Shown: positions 1 through 8,395, counted from the stretch's first letter. The stretch: DNA of 64,000 bases from Deefgea piscis (GCF_013284055.1 NZ_CP054143.1:2418001-2482000), one strand, 5' to 3'. Numbers and translations are program-made. Notes: generated by a model not told the origin, from the letters alone.

Positions 1-17
1 TTAAATACATCAATATT

Positions 18-99
18 GTAGGGCGTCAATGAGCGAAGCGAATTGCGCCGAATGATGTGTAACCCATGCGGCGTAATGCCTGCGGCGATTACGCCCTAC
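18..99. repeat. Intergenic inverted-repeat element
   Basis: The ends GTAGGGCGT (18-26) and ACGCCCTAC (91-99) are perfect inverted repeats around a GC-rich interior containing further self-complementary blocks (GCGAAGCG, TGCGCCG/CGGCG). This resembles the GTAGGG-type intergenic repeats scattered through many proteobacterial genomes. No convincing protein is encoded; a 60-codon minus-strand frame crossing it has no recognisable content. Confidence 0.6.
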
Positions 100-252
100 G
101 CCGTACCGCGGTGTCCGATGGTCAGCGGTTTGTCCGCAGGGTTTTACAAGGTTGGACAGCAATATAACGTAAATGGTCGCGCCAAATAACAAAATAGTAA
201 GTTTATTTGCGCTTTATTGATTTGATGTTGTGCTTATCTGCAGAGATTAGCA

Positions 253-331
253 GGGTGGGTTGGGCTAAATGAAATGCAGTCCAACGTTTACCGCGCGATT
301 GTTGGGCTTCGCAAGCTCAGCACCAACCTAC
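253..331. repeat. Intergenic repeat with GTTGGGC/CCAAC inverted arms
   Basis: Outer arms GGTGGGTTGG (253-262) and CCAACC (324-329) face each other, and inner copies CCAAC and GTTGGGC are also opposed. The phrase GTTGGGCTTCGCAAGCTCAG is typical of small non-coding repeats in betaproteobacterial intergenic DNA. It immediately precedes the IS66-like relic. The family assignment is by resemblance only. Confidence 0.45.
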
Positions 332-344
332 AAAACATTCCGCT

Positions 345-470
345 TTGGCTCGAAAACCGGCGCTACAACGTTGGCAGGCTAGCGGTTTAACTCAAGCCGA
401 GTTTGTCCGAGTACACCAGCTTAAATGCACTACTTTTGTCAGTTGGCTGCGGCGTAGCCACCTCGAGTCT
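345..470 (+). pseudogene. Remnant of an IS66-type accessory protein (TnpA-like)
   Basis: The frame from a TTG at 345 gives about 40 residues resembling the N-terminus of IS66-family TnpA accessory proteins: a tryptophan, then SGLTQAEF, a histidine, then TTFVSWLRR. This matches the usual helix-turn-helix layout (SGLSQ-x-x-F ... F-x-x-W-x-x-R). After about position 470 the translation stops looking like the family and runs through a terminator into the neighbouring gene, so the 124-codon frame is not an intact gene. No TnpB or TnpC and no terminal repeats are visible. It is best read as a decayed insertion-sequence fragment. Confidence 0.55.
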
Positions 471-566
471 GCCGACCCACTTTCAGACCACGGTCGATTT
501 ATTTGGCCACAATCGAAGAAAAATAAGCGTCAAGATGGTGGCGCGGTTCAATGGGCGTTTAAAAAA

Positions 567-592
567 GCCCTCGTAATGAACGAGGGCTTTTT
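567..592. terminator. Bidirectional rho-independent terminator
   Basis: The stem GCCCTCGT (567-574) pairs with ACGAGGGC (580-587) across loop AATGA. It is preceded by six A and followed by five T, so it can work on both strands. It lies 19 bp beyond the stop codon of the minus-strand glycosyltransferase and most likely ends that transcript. Confidence 0.85.
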
Positions 593-610
593 GCGTGCTG
601 TGCTGGCGGT

Positions 611-1669
611 TTATTCGCCAATCGCCCCTTGTTCAATCAGGCGCAGCTCTTCTTGCGCTGTTGGCGTAAATGGATGCAGGTGCGATAAAAACTGCCGACT
701 GGCCGCCGCCCATGAATAGCGCTCGGCGAAGCGGCGTACTTCATTGCGATCAATCCGCAGTGCCGCAATACAGGCTTCGTGTAGGTTTTCGTTTAAAGCG
801 CCCGGGCCATCGCTGCCAATTACGTCAATTGGTCCTGTTACGGGGTATGCCGCTACAGGGCAACCGCAGGCCATGGCTTCGAGCAATACCAGGCCAAAAG
901 TGTCGGTTTTGCTGGGGAATACAAACACATCGGCGCTGCTATACACTTCGGCCAATTCCGCTTGATTGAGTACGCCTAACCAATGGATGTTTTTTTGTTC
1001 GCCAAATTTGGATTTGAGCCCCGCAGCGGCTGGGCCATCGCCGACCACCCATTTGCTGCCGGGCAAGTCTAATTCTAAAAAGGCTTCGACATTTTTCTCT
1101 ACGGCAACGCGGCCAACGTAAACAAAAATCGGCGTGCGCGAATGCAGTTTATCGCGACGACCGGGTTTGAATACCTCTAAATCCACGCCGCGCGACCACA
1201 TCACGACGTTTTTGATGCCGCGCTCGGTGAGGTCTTTCACCACCACTTGCGTTGGGGCCATCACGGCTTGGGCGGTATTATGAAAACGGCGTAGCCAAGC
1301 GTAGGTGACGCTCAATGGAATGCCAAAACGCAGTTGCACGTACTCCGGAAAGCGCGAGTGATACGCCGTGGTGTAAGGTAGCTGATGCTTTAGGCTATAG
1401 GCGCGAGCAGCCATGCCCAGCGGGCCTTCGGTGGCGATATGAATTGCATCGGGGGCAAAATCGCGAATGCGCTGATTGACTTTGCGGCCGGGTAAAATCG
1501 ATAGGCGAATGTCGGGATAAGTCGGGCAAGGAATGGTTTTAAATTCCAGCGGCGTGAGTAGCTCAACGGTATGCCCCATTTTTTTGAGCTCAGCCGTGGT
1601 TTGTTTGAGCGTGCGAACCACGCCATTAACTTGCGGTTCCCAAGCATCGGTGACGATTAAAATCTTCAT
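611..1669 (-). CDS. GT4-family glycosyltransferase (MgtA-like)
   Basis: This 352-residue GT-B fold glycosyltransferase probably transfers a hexose, likely mannose or glucose, from a nucleotide sugar to a lipid or glycan acceptor at the inner face of the membrane. The N-terminus MKILIVTDAWEPQVNGVVRT is the glycine-containing acceptor-side motif of GT4 enzymes. The second half carries YVGRVAVEKN and then FPSKTDTFGLVLLEAMACG, the E-x7-E nucleotide-sugar site. It begins 29 bp after the stop of the LpxH-like phosphoesterase on the same strand, suggesting one transcript. This pairing is common in betaproteobacteria and points to envelope glycolipid work. The exact sugar and acceptor cannot be read from sequence. 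Confidence 0.85.
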   Translation of the reverse strand: MKILIVTDAWEPQVNGVVRTLKQTTAELKKMGHTVELLTPLEFKTIPCPTYPDIRLSILPGRKVNQRIRDFAPDAIHIATEGPLGMAARAYSLKHQLPYTTAYHSRFPEYVQLRFGIPLSVTYAWLRRFHNTAQAVMAPTQVVVKDLTERGIKNVVMWSRGVDLEVFKPGRRDKLHSRTPIFVYVGRVAVEKNVEAFLELDLPGSKWVVGDGPAAAGLKSKFGEQKNIHWLGVLNQAELAEVYSSADVFVFPSKTDTFGLVLLEAMACGCPVAAYPVTGPIDVIGSDGPGALNENLHEACIAALRIDRNEVRRFAERYSWAAASRQFLSHLHPFTPTAQEELRLIEQGAIGE

Positions 1670-1698
1670 GCTTTGATTCCTTATTGAGTAAAGGGTGA

Positions 1699-2541
1699 TT
1701 AGTGGGGCGTGGTTTGATTGGTGTTGGTGCGCGCCGTGATCGGCGAGAGGGCGGTATTGCTTTGGTATAATTTGCTGATTTCGGCGTGGGCCTCAGCATA
1801 TTTTTTTTGCCAGCGAATAATCTTGAGTTCGCCATTGGGCATTTCGACTAAGGCGCTTAGGCTCTCGACCCAGTCGCCATCGTTGCAGTATTCAATGCCG
1901 TCGATAGTGCGAATTTCGGCGTGATGGATATGCCCACAAATCACGCCGTCGAGGCTGCGTTTTTTGGCTTCGTTGGCCAGCGCATGCTCAAAATCATCGA
2001 CAAAATGCACTGCTTTTTTGACTTTGTGTTTGAGGTATTGCGATAAGGACCAATAGCTCAAACCCAAGCGCGCCCGCAAATGATTGAACCAGCGATTGAG
2101 CTTGAGGGTGATTTCATAGGCATGGTCACCCACCATGGCCAGCCAGCGCGCGCATTGAATCACGCCATCAAATTGATCGCCATGAATCACCAAAAAGCGT
2201 TTGCCGTTGGCCATGGTGTGAATGACTTCGTTTTCGATGCGGATGTCGCCAAAGAGCAGGCCGATAAATTGCCGCGCCCCCGCATCGTGGTTGCCGGGAA
2301 TGTAGGTGACTTGTGTGCCTTTACGCGCTTTGCGCAGGATTTTTTGAATTACATCGTTGTGGCTTTGTTGCCAATACCAGCTGCGCTGCATCGCCCAGCC
2401 GTCGATAATGTCGCCGACTAGATATAATTGCTCCGATTCGGTGTGCTTTAAGAAATCTAAGAGATAATCGGCTTGGCAGCCGGCGGTGCCCAAATGCAGG
2501 TCGGAAATCCAGATGCTACGAAAACGCAGTTCAGATGCCAT
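1699..2541 (-). CDS. LpxH-like metallophosphoesterase (UDP-2,3-diacylglucosamine diphosphatase family)
   Basis: This calcineurin-like phosphoesterase has the full set of metal-binding motifs in order: SDLHLGT, GDIIDGW, GNHD, HGDQFD and GHIHH. The family hydrolyses pyrophosphate bonds such as UDP-2,3-diacylglucosamine in lipid A synthesis. This longer type (280 residues) is often a paralogue of true LpxH, so the substrate is uncertain. I place the start at the ATG at 2539-2541 (MASELRF) because GGAG lies about ten bases upstream. Longer starts (ATG at 2577, TTG at 2595) have no obvious ribosome site and add a non-conserved leader. It is first in a two-gene unit with the glycosyltransferase. 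Confidence 0.85.
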   Translation of the reverse strand: MASELRFRSIWISDLHLGTAGCQADYLLDFLKHTESEQLYLVGDIIDGWAMQRSWYWQQSHNDVIQKILRKARKGTQVTYIPGNHDAGARQFIGLLFGDIRIENEVIHTMANGKRFLVIHGDQFDGVIQCARWLAMVGDHAYEITLKLNRWFNHLRARLGLSYWSLSQYLKHKVKKAVHFVDDFEHALANEAKKRSLDGVICGHIHHAEIRTIDGIEYCNDGDWVESLSALVEMPNGELKIIRWQKKYAEAHAEISKLYQSNTALSPITARTNTNQTTPH

Positions 2542-2689
2542 CGGTATGCACTCCGCTGAGGGTTCGTGAGCCATCATGCGGATCAAATATGACAATAGTG
2601 CGACGGTAAAATGAAGCTAATAAGACGTTTTATTTTCATGTATTGCGCTTGTTTTTATTTTTTAATTAATTTTCAAGAAAGAGACTGTA

Positions 2690-2905
2690 ATGAATGAGGC
2701 AAAAGAGCGCCCCGATACCCCGTGTGTCGCCGTATGCTCAACGGGAATGGGCGATGATGTTTGCCAAGGTTGTCAGCGAACCATGCTGGAAGTGGCGCAT
2801 TGGGTGATGCTCAGCGAGGCGGAGAAAGAACCGATCTGGCAGCGTTTGGAGCAATATTGGGCAGATAAAGGGCAGGTGCCGCCTTGGCAGTTGCGCGGTA
2901 AGTGA
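2690..2905 (+). CDS. DUF1289 domain protein
   Basis: This small 71-residue protein carries the DUF1289 signature: TPCVAVC near residue 10, then CQGCQRT, with the four cysteines suggesting a bound metal, followed by a tryptophan-rich helix (W-x8-EAE...W). The function is unknown. Members are small cytosolic proteins, frequently annotated as Fe-S or zinc binding by inference only. It stands alone between the divergent phosphoesterase gene and the cold-shock/DUF1294 gene. Confidence 0.85.
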   Translation: MNEAKERPDTPCVAVCSTGMGDDVCQGCQRTMLEVAHWVMLSEAEKEPIWQRLEQYWADKGQVPPWQLRGK

Positions 2906-3045
2906 CGTTTTTTTACGACGCTCAAGTTCGAAATCAGTGCGCTAGAGCGCGTTGAGCGTTGTCAGTAAGCCCTAAGCATGTTCAAGTTAGGTAGCGGCAT
3001 ACAATTAAAATGGCGTTAACGCCAAAAACAGCAAAGGGATGAAGG

Positions 3046-3660
3046 ATGCAAAACGGTAAGTTGCGACAATGGAAGAAAGACTTTGGCTTTATCGAGATCG
3101 CCAATGGTGAGCGATATTTTGTGCATATCAGTACCCTTAAGCGCGGTGGCATTCATCAGCCGCGTATTGGCGACACGATATTTTTTACCGTAGGTAAAGA
3201 TAAGCAAGGCCGCTCGCGCGCGCAAATGGCGGCCAGCAGTGCTGAGCAGTTGGCGAAAAACCAAGCGCGGCGTGAGGCTAAGGCGGTTGAAGCTAAGGCG
3301 TCGCGTTTTGATTGGGTGGACTATTTGGCGATGGGATTGTTGCCGATCACACTGCTGTTGCTGGTCTGGTCGCCGCTGCGCTGGGTGTTGTTGTCGCTAT
3401 TTGTGGTGATGAGCGCAGCGAGTTTTGCGCTGTATGCCTTGGATAAAAAGCAGGCAGCGCGTGGTGCTTGGCGTATTCCTGAGGCCGTATTGCATTTTAT
3501 TGCAACACTGGGTGGCTGGCCGGGCGCATGGGCCGCGCAGCAAGTGTATCGGCACAAAACCCAAAAAGGCATTTTTCGAGTGATGTTTTGCTTGAGTATG
3601 TTGATTAACCTCGTCGGCTTGAGTGAGATCATGATCTCGAGTGTGGCGCATTGGTTTTAA
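3046..3660 (+). CDS. Cold-shock domain / DUF1294 membrane fusion protein
   Basis: This 204-residue protein has an N-terminal cold-shock (OB-fold) domain, residues 1-65, with the RNA-binding motifs DFGFIEI and YFVHIS. A charged linker follows, then a C-terminal DUF1294 domain with about three to four hydrophobic segments from residue 85 (DYLAMGLLPITLLLLVW onward, then LHFIATLGGWPGAW). This architecture is recurrent in proteobacteria. It would tether a nucleic-acid-binding domain to the inner membrane, but no biochemical role is established. An SD-like AAGGG at 3034-3038 precedes the ATG. Confidence 0.88.
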   Translation: MQNGKLRQWKKDFGFIEIANGERYFVHISTLKRGGIHQPRIGDTIFFTVGKDKQGRSRAQMAASSAEQLAKNQARREAKAVEAKASRFDWVDYLAMGLLPITLLLLVWSPLRWVLLSLFVVMSAASFALYALDKKQAARGAWRIPEAVLHFIATLGGWPGAWAAQQVYRHKTQKGIFRVMFCLSMLINLVGLSEIMISSVAHWF

Positions 3661-3789
3661 TGCGGATGTAAAAGCCGCAGCAGTAGGGCTAATGCCCGTT
3701 TTACGACGGCACTTTAATGGTCGGGGGCGGCTATGTGAAGTGGTGGATTAGTCTGATTTTTTTTGTACATGCATAAAGGGGAGTTCGTT

Positions 3790-5289
3790 TTGATTATTGC
3801 AAATACACCAACCTTGGTGACGTTTACGGTTTATTTGGTGGGCATGCTGGCGATTGGTTGGTTGGGATATCGTGCAACCAATAATTTATCTGATTACATT
3901 TTAGGTGGACGAAGTTTAGGTAGCTTTGTCACGGCGCTGTCGGCAGGGGCGTCTGACATGAGTGGCTGGCTGTTAATGGGCTTGCCAGGGGCTATTTTTT
4001 TGGTGGGTTTGTCTGAGGCTTGGATTGCAATTGGTTTGCTGGTTGGGGCGTATTTGAATTGGCGCTTTGTTGCAGCTCGGTTGCGAGCCTATACCGAGCA
4101 ATGCGGTAATGCATTGACTTTGCCTGACTATCTGAGCAATCGCTTTGAAGACAAAAGCCATATGTTGCGGATTGTGACGGCGGTGGTGATTTTGGTGTTC
4201 TTTACGCTGTATTGCGCTTCAGGCGTCGTGGCCGGTGCGCGATTGTTTGAAAATATGTTTGGATTGTCATATGAAACGGCGTTGTGGGTCGGAGCTGCGG
4301 CGACGATTTCTTATGTGTTAATTGGTGGGTTTTTGGCGGTGAGTTGGACCGATACGATTCAAGCGTCATTGATGATTACGGCCTTGATTTTAGTGCCAAT
4401 GATGGTGATTTTTTCCAGCGGTGGTTTTTCGGTTGGTGTGGCGCATATTGCGATGGTGAGTCCTAAGCATTTGGATATTTGGGGTTCTTTGGATGCGGTG
4501 GCGCTGATTTCTTTGCTGGCTTGGGGTTTGGGTTACTTTGGCCAACCGCATATTTTGGTGCGATTTATGGCCGCGGAATCGGTGGACGTGATTCCACAAG
4601 CGCGCCGTATCAGTATGACGTGGATGTTTTTGTGTTTATTGGGTGCGGTTGGCGTGGGTTTTTTTGGTTTTGCTTATTTTGCACAACATCCAACGATGGC
4701 GCTGGGGGTGAATGCTCAGCCTGAAACGGTGTTTATCGAATTGGCCAAGCAATTATTTAATCCATGGTTGGCGGGTTTGTTTTTAGCGTCGATATTGGCG
4801 GCGGTGATGAGTACGTTGTCGTGCCAACTATTGGTGTGTTCGAGTGCCCTGACCGAAGATATTTATAAGAGCTTTTTACGTAAACAAGCTTCGCAAAATG
4901 AATTGGTGTGGTTTGGTCGCGCCATGGTGCTGCTGATTTCGTTGGTGGCGATTATTTTGGCGTCTAATCCAAATAGCCAAGTGTTAAAAATGGTGAGTTA
5001 TGCTTGGGCTGGTTTTGGCGCGGCATTTGGGCCAGTGATTATTTTGTCGTTATTGTGGCAAGGCATGACGCGTAATGGCGCTTTGGCTGGGATTATTGTT
5101 GGCGCGCTCACGGTGTTGATTTGGAAGCAATATGCATGGTTCGGTTTGTATGAAATTGTTCCGGGCTTTGTGTTGTCTACTTTTGCGGTGATCTTGGTGA
5201 GTAAACTAGGCCAGCCGGTTTCGGCAGAAATGCGTGCGGGTTTTGCGGCGGTGAATGCCATTATGCGGCAAAGCCGTGATGGCGCTTAA
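3790..5289 (+). CDS. putP: Sodium/proline symporter PutP
   Basis: This inner-membrane SSS-family symporter imports proline with sodium. The opening (TPTLVTFTVYLVGM) and the segment ILGGRSLGSFVTALSAGASD track E. coli PutP closely, and about 13 hydrophobic segments follow. I choose the TTG at 3790 as start: AAAGGGGAG at 3775-3783 sits six bases upstream and the resulting N-terminus matches the family. Starts at 3763 (TTG) or 3769 (ATG) would add a non-conserved tail without a ribosome site. The product is 499 residues, normal for PutP. No putA neighbour is present, and a strong terminator follows. Confidence 0.93.
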   Translation: MIIANTPTLVTFTVYLVGMLAIGWLGYRATNNLSDYILGGRSLGSFVTALSAGASDMSGWLLMGLPGAIFLVGLSEAWIAIGLLVGAYLNWRFVAARLRAYTEQCGNALTLPDYLSNRFEDKSHMLRIVTAVVILVFFTLYCASGVVAGARLFENMFGLSYETALWVGAAATISYVLIGGFLAVSWTDTIQASLMITALILVPMMVIFSSGGFSVGVAHIAMVSPKHLDIWGSLDAVALISLLAWGLGYFGQPHILVRFMAAESVDVIPQARRISMTWMFLCLLGAVGVGFFGFAYFAQHPTMALGVNAQPETVFIELAKQLFNPWLAGLFLASILAAVMSTLSCQLLVCSSALTEDIYKSFLRKQASQNELVWFGRAMVLLISLVAIILASNPNSQVLKMVSYAWAGFGAAFGPVIILSLLWQGMTRNGALAGIIVGALTVLIWKQYAWFGLYEIVPGFVLSTFAVILVSKLGQPVSAEMRAGFAAVNAIMRQSRDGA

Positions 5290-5306
5290 AGATTAAGAGG
5301 TATTTA

Positions 5307-5333
5307 AAAAGCGGCCAGTAGGCCGCTTTTTTT
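5307..5333. terminator. Rho-independent terminator after putP
   Basis: The stem AAAAGCGGCC (5307-5316) pairs with GGCCGCTTTT (5321-5330) across loop AGTA, with T runs on one side and A runs on the other. It separates the convergent putP and exonuclease genes and can serve both. Confidence 0.9.
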
Positions 5334-5357
5334 TGTGCGCGATGCGTGTGTTGGTGC

Positions 5358-5987
5358 TTAATGGTTGGTGTTGGATGCGCGGGTTTTTAAAAATTGCGGC
5401 ACTTTGGCGGCGACTTGTTTGTTGATTTGCACTAGCAGCTCAGTGTCAATCTGCTGGCAGCCATGTTGCTGGCGTAGGGTTTTTAATAGGTGCGTGATGA
5501 GCGCAACGGTGACTTCGGCGTCGGCTTCGGCGCGGTGGGCGTTGCCGTTAAAGCGAATATTGAGCGCTTTGGCCAACTCACCCAGTTTGTGGCTGTGCAT
5601 CTGTGGCAATACTCGGCGCGATAGCAATAACGAGCAAACCAGTTGTGAATGGCGCGGCGTCAGGCCAAGGTGTTGGCTTTCAGCCAGTAGGAACTTTTGA
5701 TCGAAGCTGGCGTTATGTGCCGCCAGCGCATCGTTGCCGATAAAGTCAATCAGCGCTGGTACGACCTCGCGGGCTTGCGGGGCGGTATTGACCATGGCCT
5801 GCGTGATGCCGGTGATTTGTGTAATCTCGCGCGGTATACGCACGCCGCAATTGACTAGCGTTACCAATTTATCCACCACCTTGCCGTTGATCACGCGCAG
5901 TGCGGCGACTTCGGTAATGCGTGCGCCCATCGCAGGCGATAGGCCGGTGGTTTCAAAGTCTAAAACCACAAGAGGGGAGTTGAGCAT
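5358..5987 (-). CDS. DEDDh 3'-5' exonuclease (DnaQ/PolC-epsilon type)
   Basis: This 209-residue exonuclease has the DEDDh motifs: LDFETTGL (Exo I, residues 9-16), the AAHNASFDQKFL segment (Exo II) and the HRAEADAEVT segment (Exo III, with the general-base histidine). It resembles free-standing epsilon-like exonucleases rather than replicative DnaQ, which is longer and carries a clamp/alpha-binding tail. The likely role is DNA repair or RNA/DNA end trimming. The ATG is preceded by AAGGA at a five-base spacing. A 48-bp palindromic element lies upstream, between it and the DUF1841 gene. Confidence 0.85.
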   Translation of the reverse strand: MLNSPLVVLDFETTGLSPAMGARITEVAALRVINGKVVDKLVTLVNCGVRIPREITQITGITQAMVNTAPQAREVVPALIDFIGNDALAAHNASFDQKFLLAESQHLGLTPRHSQLVCSLLLSRRVLPQMHSHKLGELAKALNIRFNGNAHRAEADAEVTVALITHLLKTLRQQHGCQQIDTELLVQINKQVAAKVPQFLKTRASNTNH

Positions 5988-6040
5988 GAAGTCCTTGTAC
6001 GGTGCTGACTGAATTAATGTGGAATCAATGTGAGGTGAGT

Positions 6041-6088
6041 GGGTATATGTCTGCGATTTTTGATGGGATTAATTTGCAGACATATACC
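6041..6088. repeat. 48-bp palindromic element, copy 1
   Basis: GGTATATGTCTGC (6042-6054) and GCAGACATATACC (6076-6088) form a perfect 13-bp inverted repeat around a 21-nt AT-rich loop. It lies in the spacer between two minus-strand genes. Three other spacers (13499, 20913, 63790) hold elements of the same length and end sequence. Confidence 0.75.
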
Positions 6089-6091
6089 TGC

Positions 6092-6526
6092 TTATTGGAA
6101 TAGGCCAAGGTGACGGCGAATGCCGGCAAGGTAAATCGCAGGATCGGGCTGCGTTTGGTTGCGCTGCGCTTGCCAGATCATTTCAGCGAGGCAATCGAGC
6201 ATGATGTGCAGCGCTTTATGCGCGTCGCCTTGTTGCTGATGCAGTTGTTGGTACAGTTGCCGCACGCCAGCGGGTTGATCGATTGAGAGTTGCTCGGCCA
6301 GCGCCAGATGCAAGCTCAGATGCAAGAAAGGATTGGTGTCGCCATGCTCGGGCGGCCAATCGTGATCAAGATAATCAATGCTTAAATAGTTGTGGTATTC
6401 CGGGTGCGCCATCAAAACATCAACCAGTACCGCTTCTAAGTCAGCGAGCGCTTGGTTTTGTAGGTGTTTTTGCCAGGTTTGAATAAAAAAACGGCGCGCT
6501 TCGTCGCGGCTGGGATTAAATAACAT
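6092..6526 (-). CDS. DUF1841 family protein
   Basis: This 144-residue cytosolic protein starts MLFNPSRDEARRFF and contains NPFLHLSLHLALAEQLSIDQP and CLAEMIWQAQRN, the signature blocks of the DUF1841 family found across beta- and gammaproteobacteria. The function is unknown. The start is placed at the ATG at 6524-6526, matching the family N-terminus; a longer frame to 6577 adds 17 non-conserved residues. It is followed on the same strand by the palindromic element and the exonuclease gene. Confidence 0.85.
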   Translation of the reverse strand: MLFNPSRDEARRFFIQTWQKHLQNQALADLEAVLVDVLMAHPEYHNYLSIDYLDHDWPPEHGDTNPFLHLSLHLALAEQLSIDQPAGVRQLYQQLHQQQGDAHKALHIMLDCLAEMIWQAQRNQTQPDPAIYLAGIRRHLGLFQ

Positions 6527-6661
6527 AGCGTCGATCAGGGTCTTTAGTTTGCAATTGCAAAGCCGGCGTAGCAACACGGCTTAGCTGGCTGTAGTTGCTC
6601 GCAGTCAATCGGCTTGGGCCAATTTTGCTTTGCATTGTGGGTTGGTTTTTGCTGGGTTGGT

Positions 6662-7669
6662 TTAGTCAAAAAGTGCAATGACCACGCTATTGTCAACTAC
6701 TTGGTTGCTTTTGGCGAGCGGTACAATCTGGCCATTGCCGTAAAATCCAGCAAAGGGCACGCCCGGTAAGGCGCAGCGAATCGCCGACCAATCCGGTTCG
6801 TGTAAACCATTGCCGGCAATCACCCGGCGGTGCCCTGAAATGACTAAAGCCCATTTGGGTTGTCGTTTTCCGGCAAGGCGCCGCATCAATTGGAGCCCTA
6901 GGTCATGGCTGGCCGATTGGCTGTCAAAGTGCCCCCAACACAATTGCATCGCTGGTGGTGCGGCATGCGCGAGCATGACCGATTGTTTGCGCTCATCTAC
7001 CCCAATCACCGGAATCCATGTGGTGTGAGTGCCGTCGTTCAGGCCCGCCATTAGGTGGTGTAAGGGGTGTAGGTTTAGCCAAGGTTTGAGGGTGAGATAA
7101 GCGGGCTGATGCTCAAGGCTGTCGAGCATCAGCCCGTTGCTGGCGGTGATGGTATAAAACGGGCTGAGTGCTTGAAAGCCTTGCGAGACGATGATGTCGC
7201 GTGGGGTGAGCGGGGTTTGGATAAATCCAGTGTGCGGGCGGCCTTGTTGCCAGATGGCGTAAGCACCTTGGCCGGTGGCATCCCCAGCAATGCCGCCAAA
7301 GCGCCGACCGCCTTGATTGAGCCAGTGCGAATTGATGGTGTTCGGTGCGGCCAATGAAAAATAATCGCTACTGCTTGGGCGCTGCATTTGCGCGGGTAGC
7401 ACCAGCGCGGCAGCAGCGGGGGCGTCGAGCGACCAATCTTGATCACTAAATACGCCCGCGGCACTGGCGCCAAAAATGTCAAAGCTGCCAGTCACTTGCG
7501 TGACCGCTCGTAAGCAATTGCTGATATCGTGCTGAAAGTGCATCGATAAAAACAAATAAATTGAGCCCGCTTGGCTGAGTCCGCCGCGTGCCATGGCCGC
7601 GCTGACTGCGGCAATCGCCACTTGCGGCGTAGGCCGTGGGCCGTGAGCGTAGCCACTGGCAATGTGCAT
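6662..7669 (-). CDS. FIST N- and C-domain sensor protein
   Basis: This 335-residue soluble protein has FIST_N (roughly residues 30-210, including FGASAAGVFSD) and FIST_C (roughly 215-325, including GHRRVIAGNGLHEPDW and PFAGFYGNGQIVPL). FIST proteins are predicted small-ligand sensors, often linked to histidine kinases or chemoreceptors. Here there is no kinase neighbour; the adjacent gene is a divergent glutathione peroxidase about 80 bp away. AAGGA sits eight bases ahead of the ATG. The ligand is unknown. Confidence 0.85.
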   Translation of the reverse strand: MHIASGYAHGPRPTPQVAIAAVSAAMARGGLSQAGSIYLFLSMHFQHDISNCLRAVTQVTGSFDIFGASAAGVFSDQDWSLDAPAAAALVLPAQMQRPSSSDYFSLAAPNTINSHWLNQGGRRFGGIAGDATGQGAYAIWQQGRPHTGFIQTPLTPRDIIVSQGFQALSPFYTITASNGLMLDSLEHQPAYLTLKPWLNLHPLHHLMAGLNDGTHTTWIPVIGVDERKQSVMLAHAAPPAMQLCWGHFDSQSASHDLGLQLMRRLAGKRQPKWALVISGHRRVIAGNGLHEPDWSAIRCALPGVPFAGFYGNGQIVPLAKSNQVVDNSVVIALFD

Positions 7670-7751
7670 AGGTGGTCCTTGGTGGCGATATGAGCTGGGG
7701 CTGAGTTTAAGTCCAGCGACAATACACGCAATAAGAATAAACGAGTAAGCG

Positions 7752-8237
7752 ATGCAAAGTATTTATGATTTTTCTGTCACAACGTTGTCAGGTCAAGTGC
7801 AGCCGATGGCGGATTTTCGTGGGCAAGTGTTGCTGATTGTGAATGTGGCCAGTGCCTGTGGGTTTACGCCGCAATATGCCGATTTGCAGCAGCTCTATCA
7901 GCAGTATCGTGAGCGCGGTTTGCTGGTGCTGGGCTTCCCGTGTAATCAGTTTGGCGGGCAAGAGCCCGGTAGTGCCACTGAGATTGCCCAGTTTTGCCAA
8001 TTGCGCTTTGCGGCTGATTTTCCGATGTTTGCCAAGATTGAAGTCAATGGCCCTCGGGCTGAACCCTTGTTTACTTACTTAAAGCAGCAACAAGCGGGGT
8101 TTTTGCGTTTAGGTCGGATTCATTGGAATTTCACCAAGTTTTTAGTCGATCGCGAAGGGCGCGTGGTGGGGCGATTTGCGCCGCATCAAAAAGTCAGCGC
8201 TTTGGTGGCGCAAGTTGAAAGCTTGCTTGGTAAATAA
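7752..8237 (+). CDS. Glutathione peroxidase family (cysteine type)
   Basis: This 161-residue thiol peroxidase reduces hydrogen or organic peroxides, probably with thioredoxin or glutathione as reductant. The peroxidatic cysteine is C36 in NVASACGFTPQY. The second catalytic block FPCNQFGGQEPG supplies the glutamine, and WNFTKFLVDREG supplies the tryptophan and asparagine. No selenocysteine is used. It lacks a signal peptide, so it is cytosolic (BtuE-like). It is divergent from the FIST gene. A weak ribosome site (ACGAG) precedes the ATG. Confidence 0.93.
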   Translation: MQSIYDFSVTTLSGQVQPMADFRGQVLLIVNVASACGFTPQYADLQQLYQQYRERGLLVLGFPCNQFGGQEPGSATEIAQFCQLRFAADFPMFAKIEVNGPRAEPLFTYLKQQQAGFLRLGRIHWNFTKFLVDREGRVVGRFAPHQKVSALVAQVESLLGK

Positions 8238-8259
8238 GCGTGCGGCGAATTGATTGGCA

Positions 8260-8288
8260 TTGATGGGAAAGGGCTTTTAGGGTAGAAT
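8260..8288 (+). promoter_or_regulatory. Sigma70-type promoter of carAB
   Basis: -35 TTGATG (8260-8265), a 17-bp spacer and -10 TAGAAT (8283-8288) lie about 107 bp upstream of the carA start, leaving an untranslated leader of roughly 100 nt in which pyrimidine or arginine control could act. No operator was identified. Confidence 0.65.
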
Positions 8289-8395
8289 TCGGCCAATTTT
8301 GTATGTGTGAAACGGGGTGGGGCAACCTTATCCCGTTTTTCTACGCCTACGCCACCGATTTTGACTTATTGGGCGCAATGCCCTGGAGCCGCCCC

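Noticed and set aside
10-192. 60-codon minus-strand open frame at the window start
   Set aside because: It is composed mainly of the inverted repeat at 18-99 and resembles no protein.
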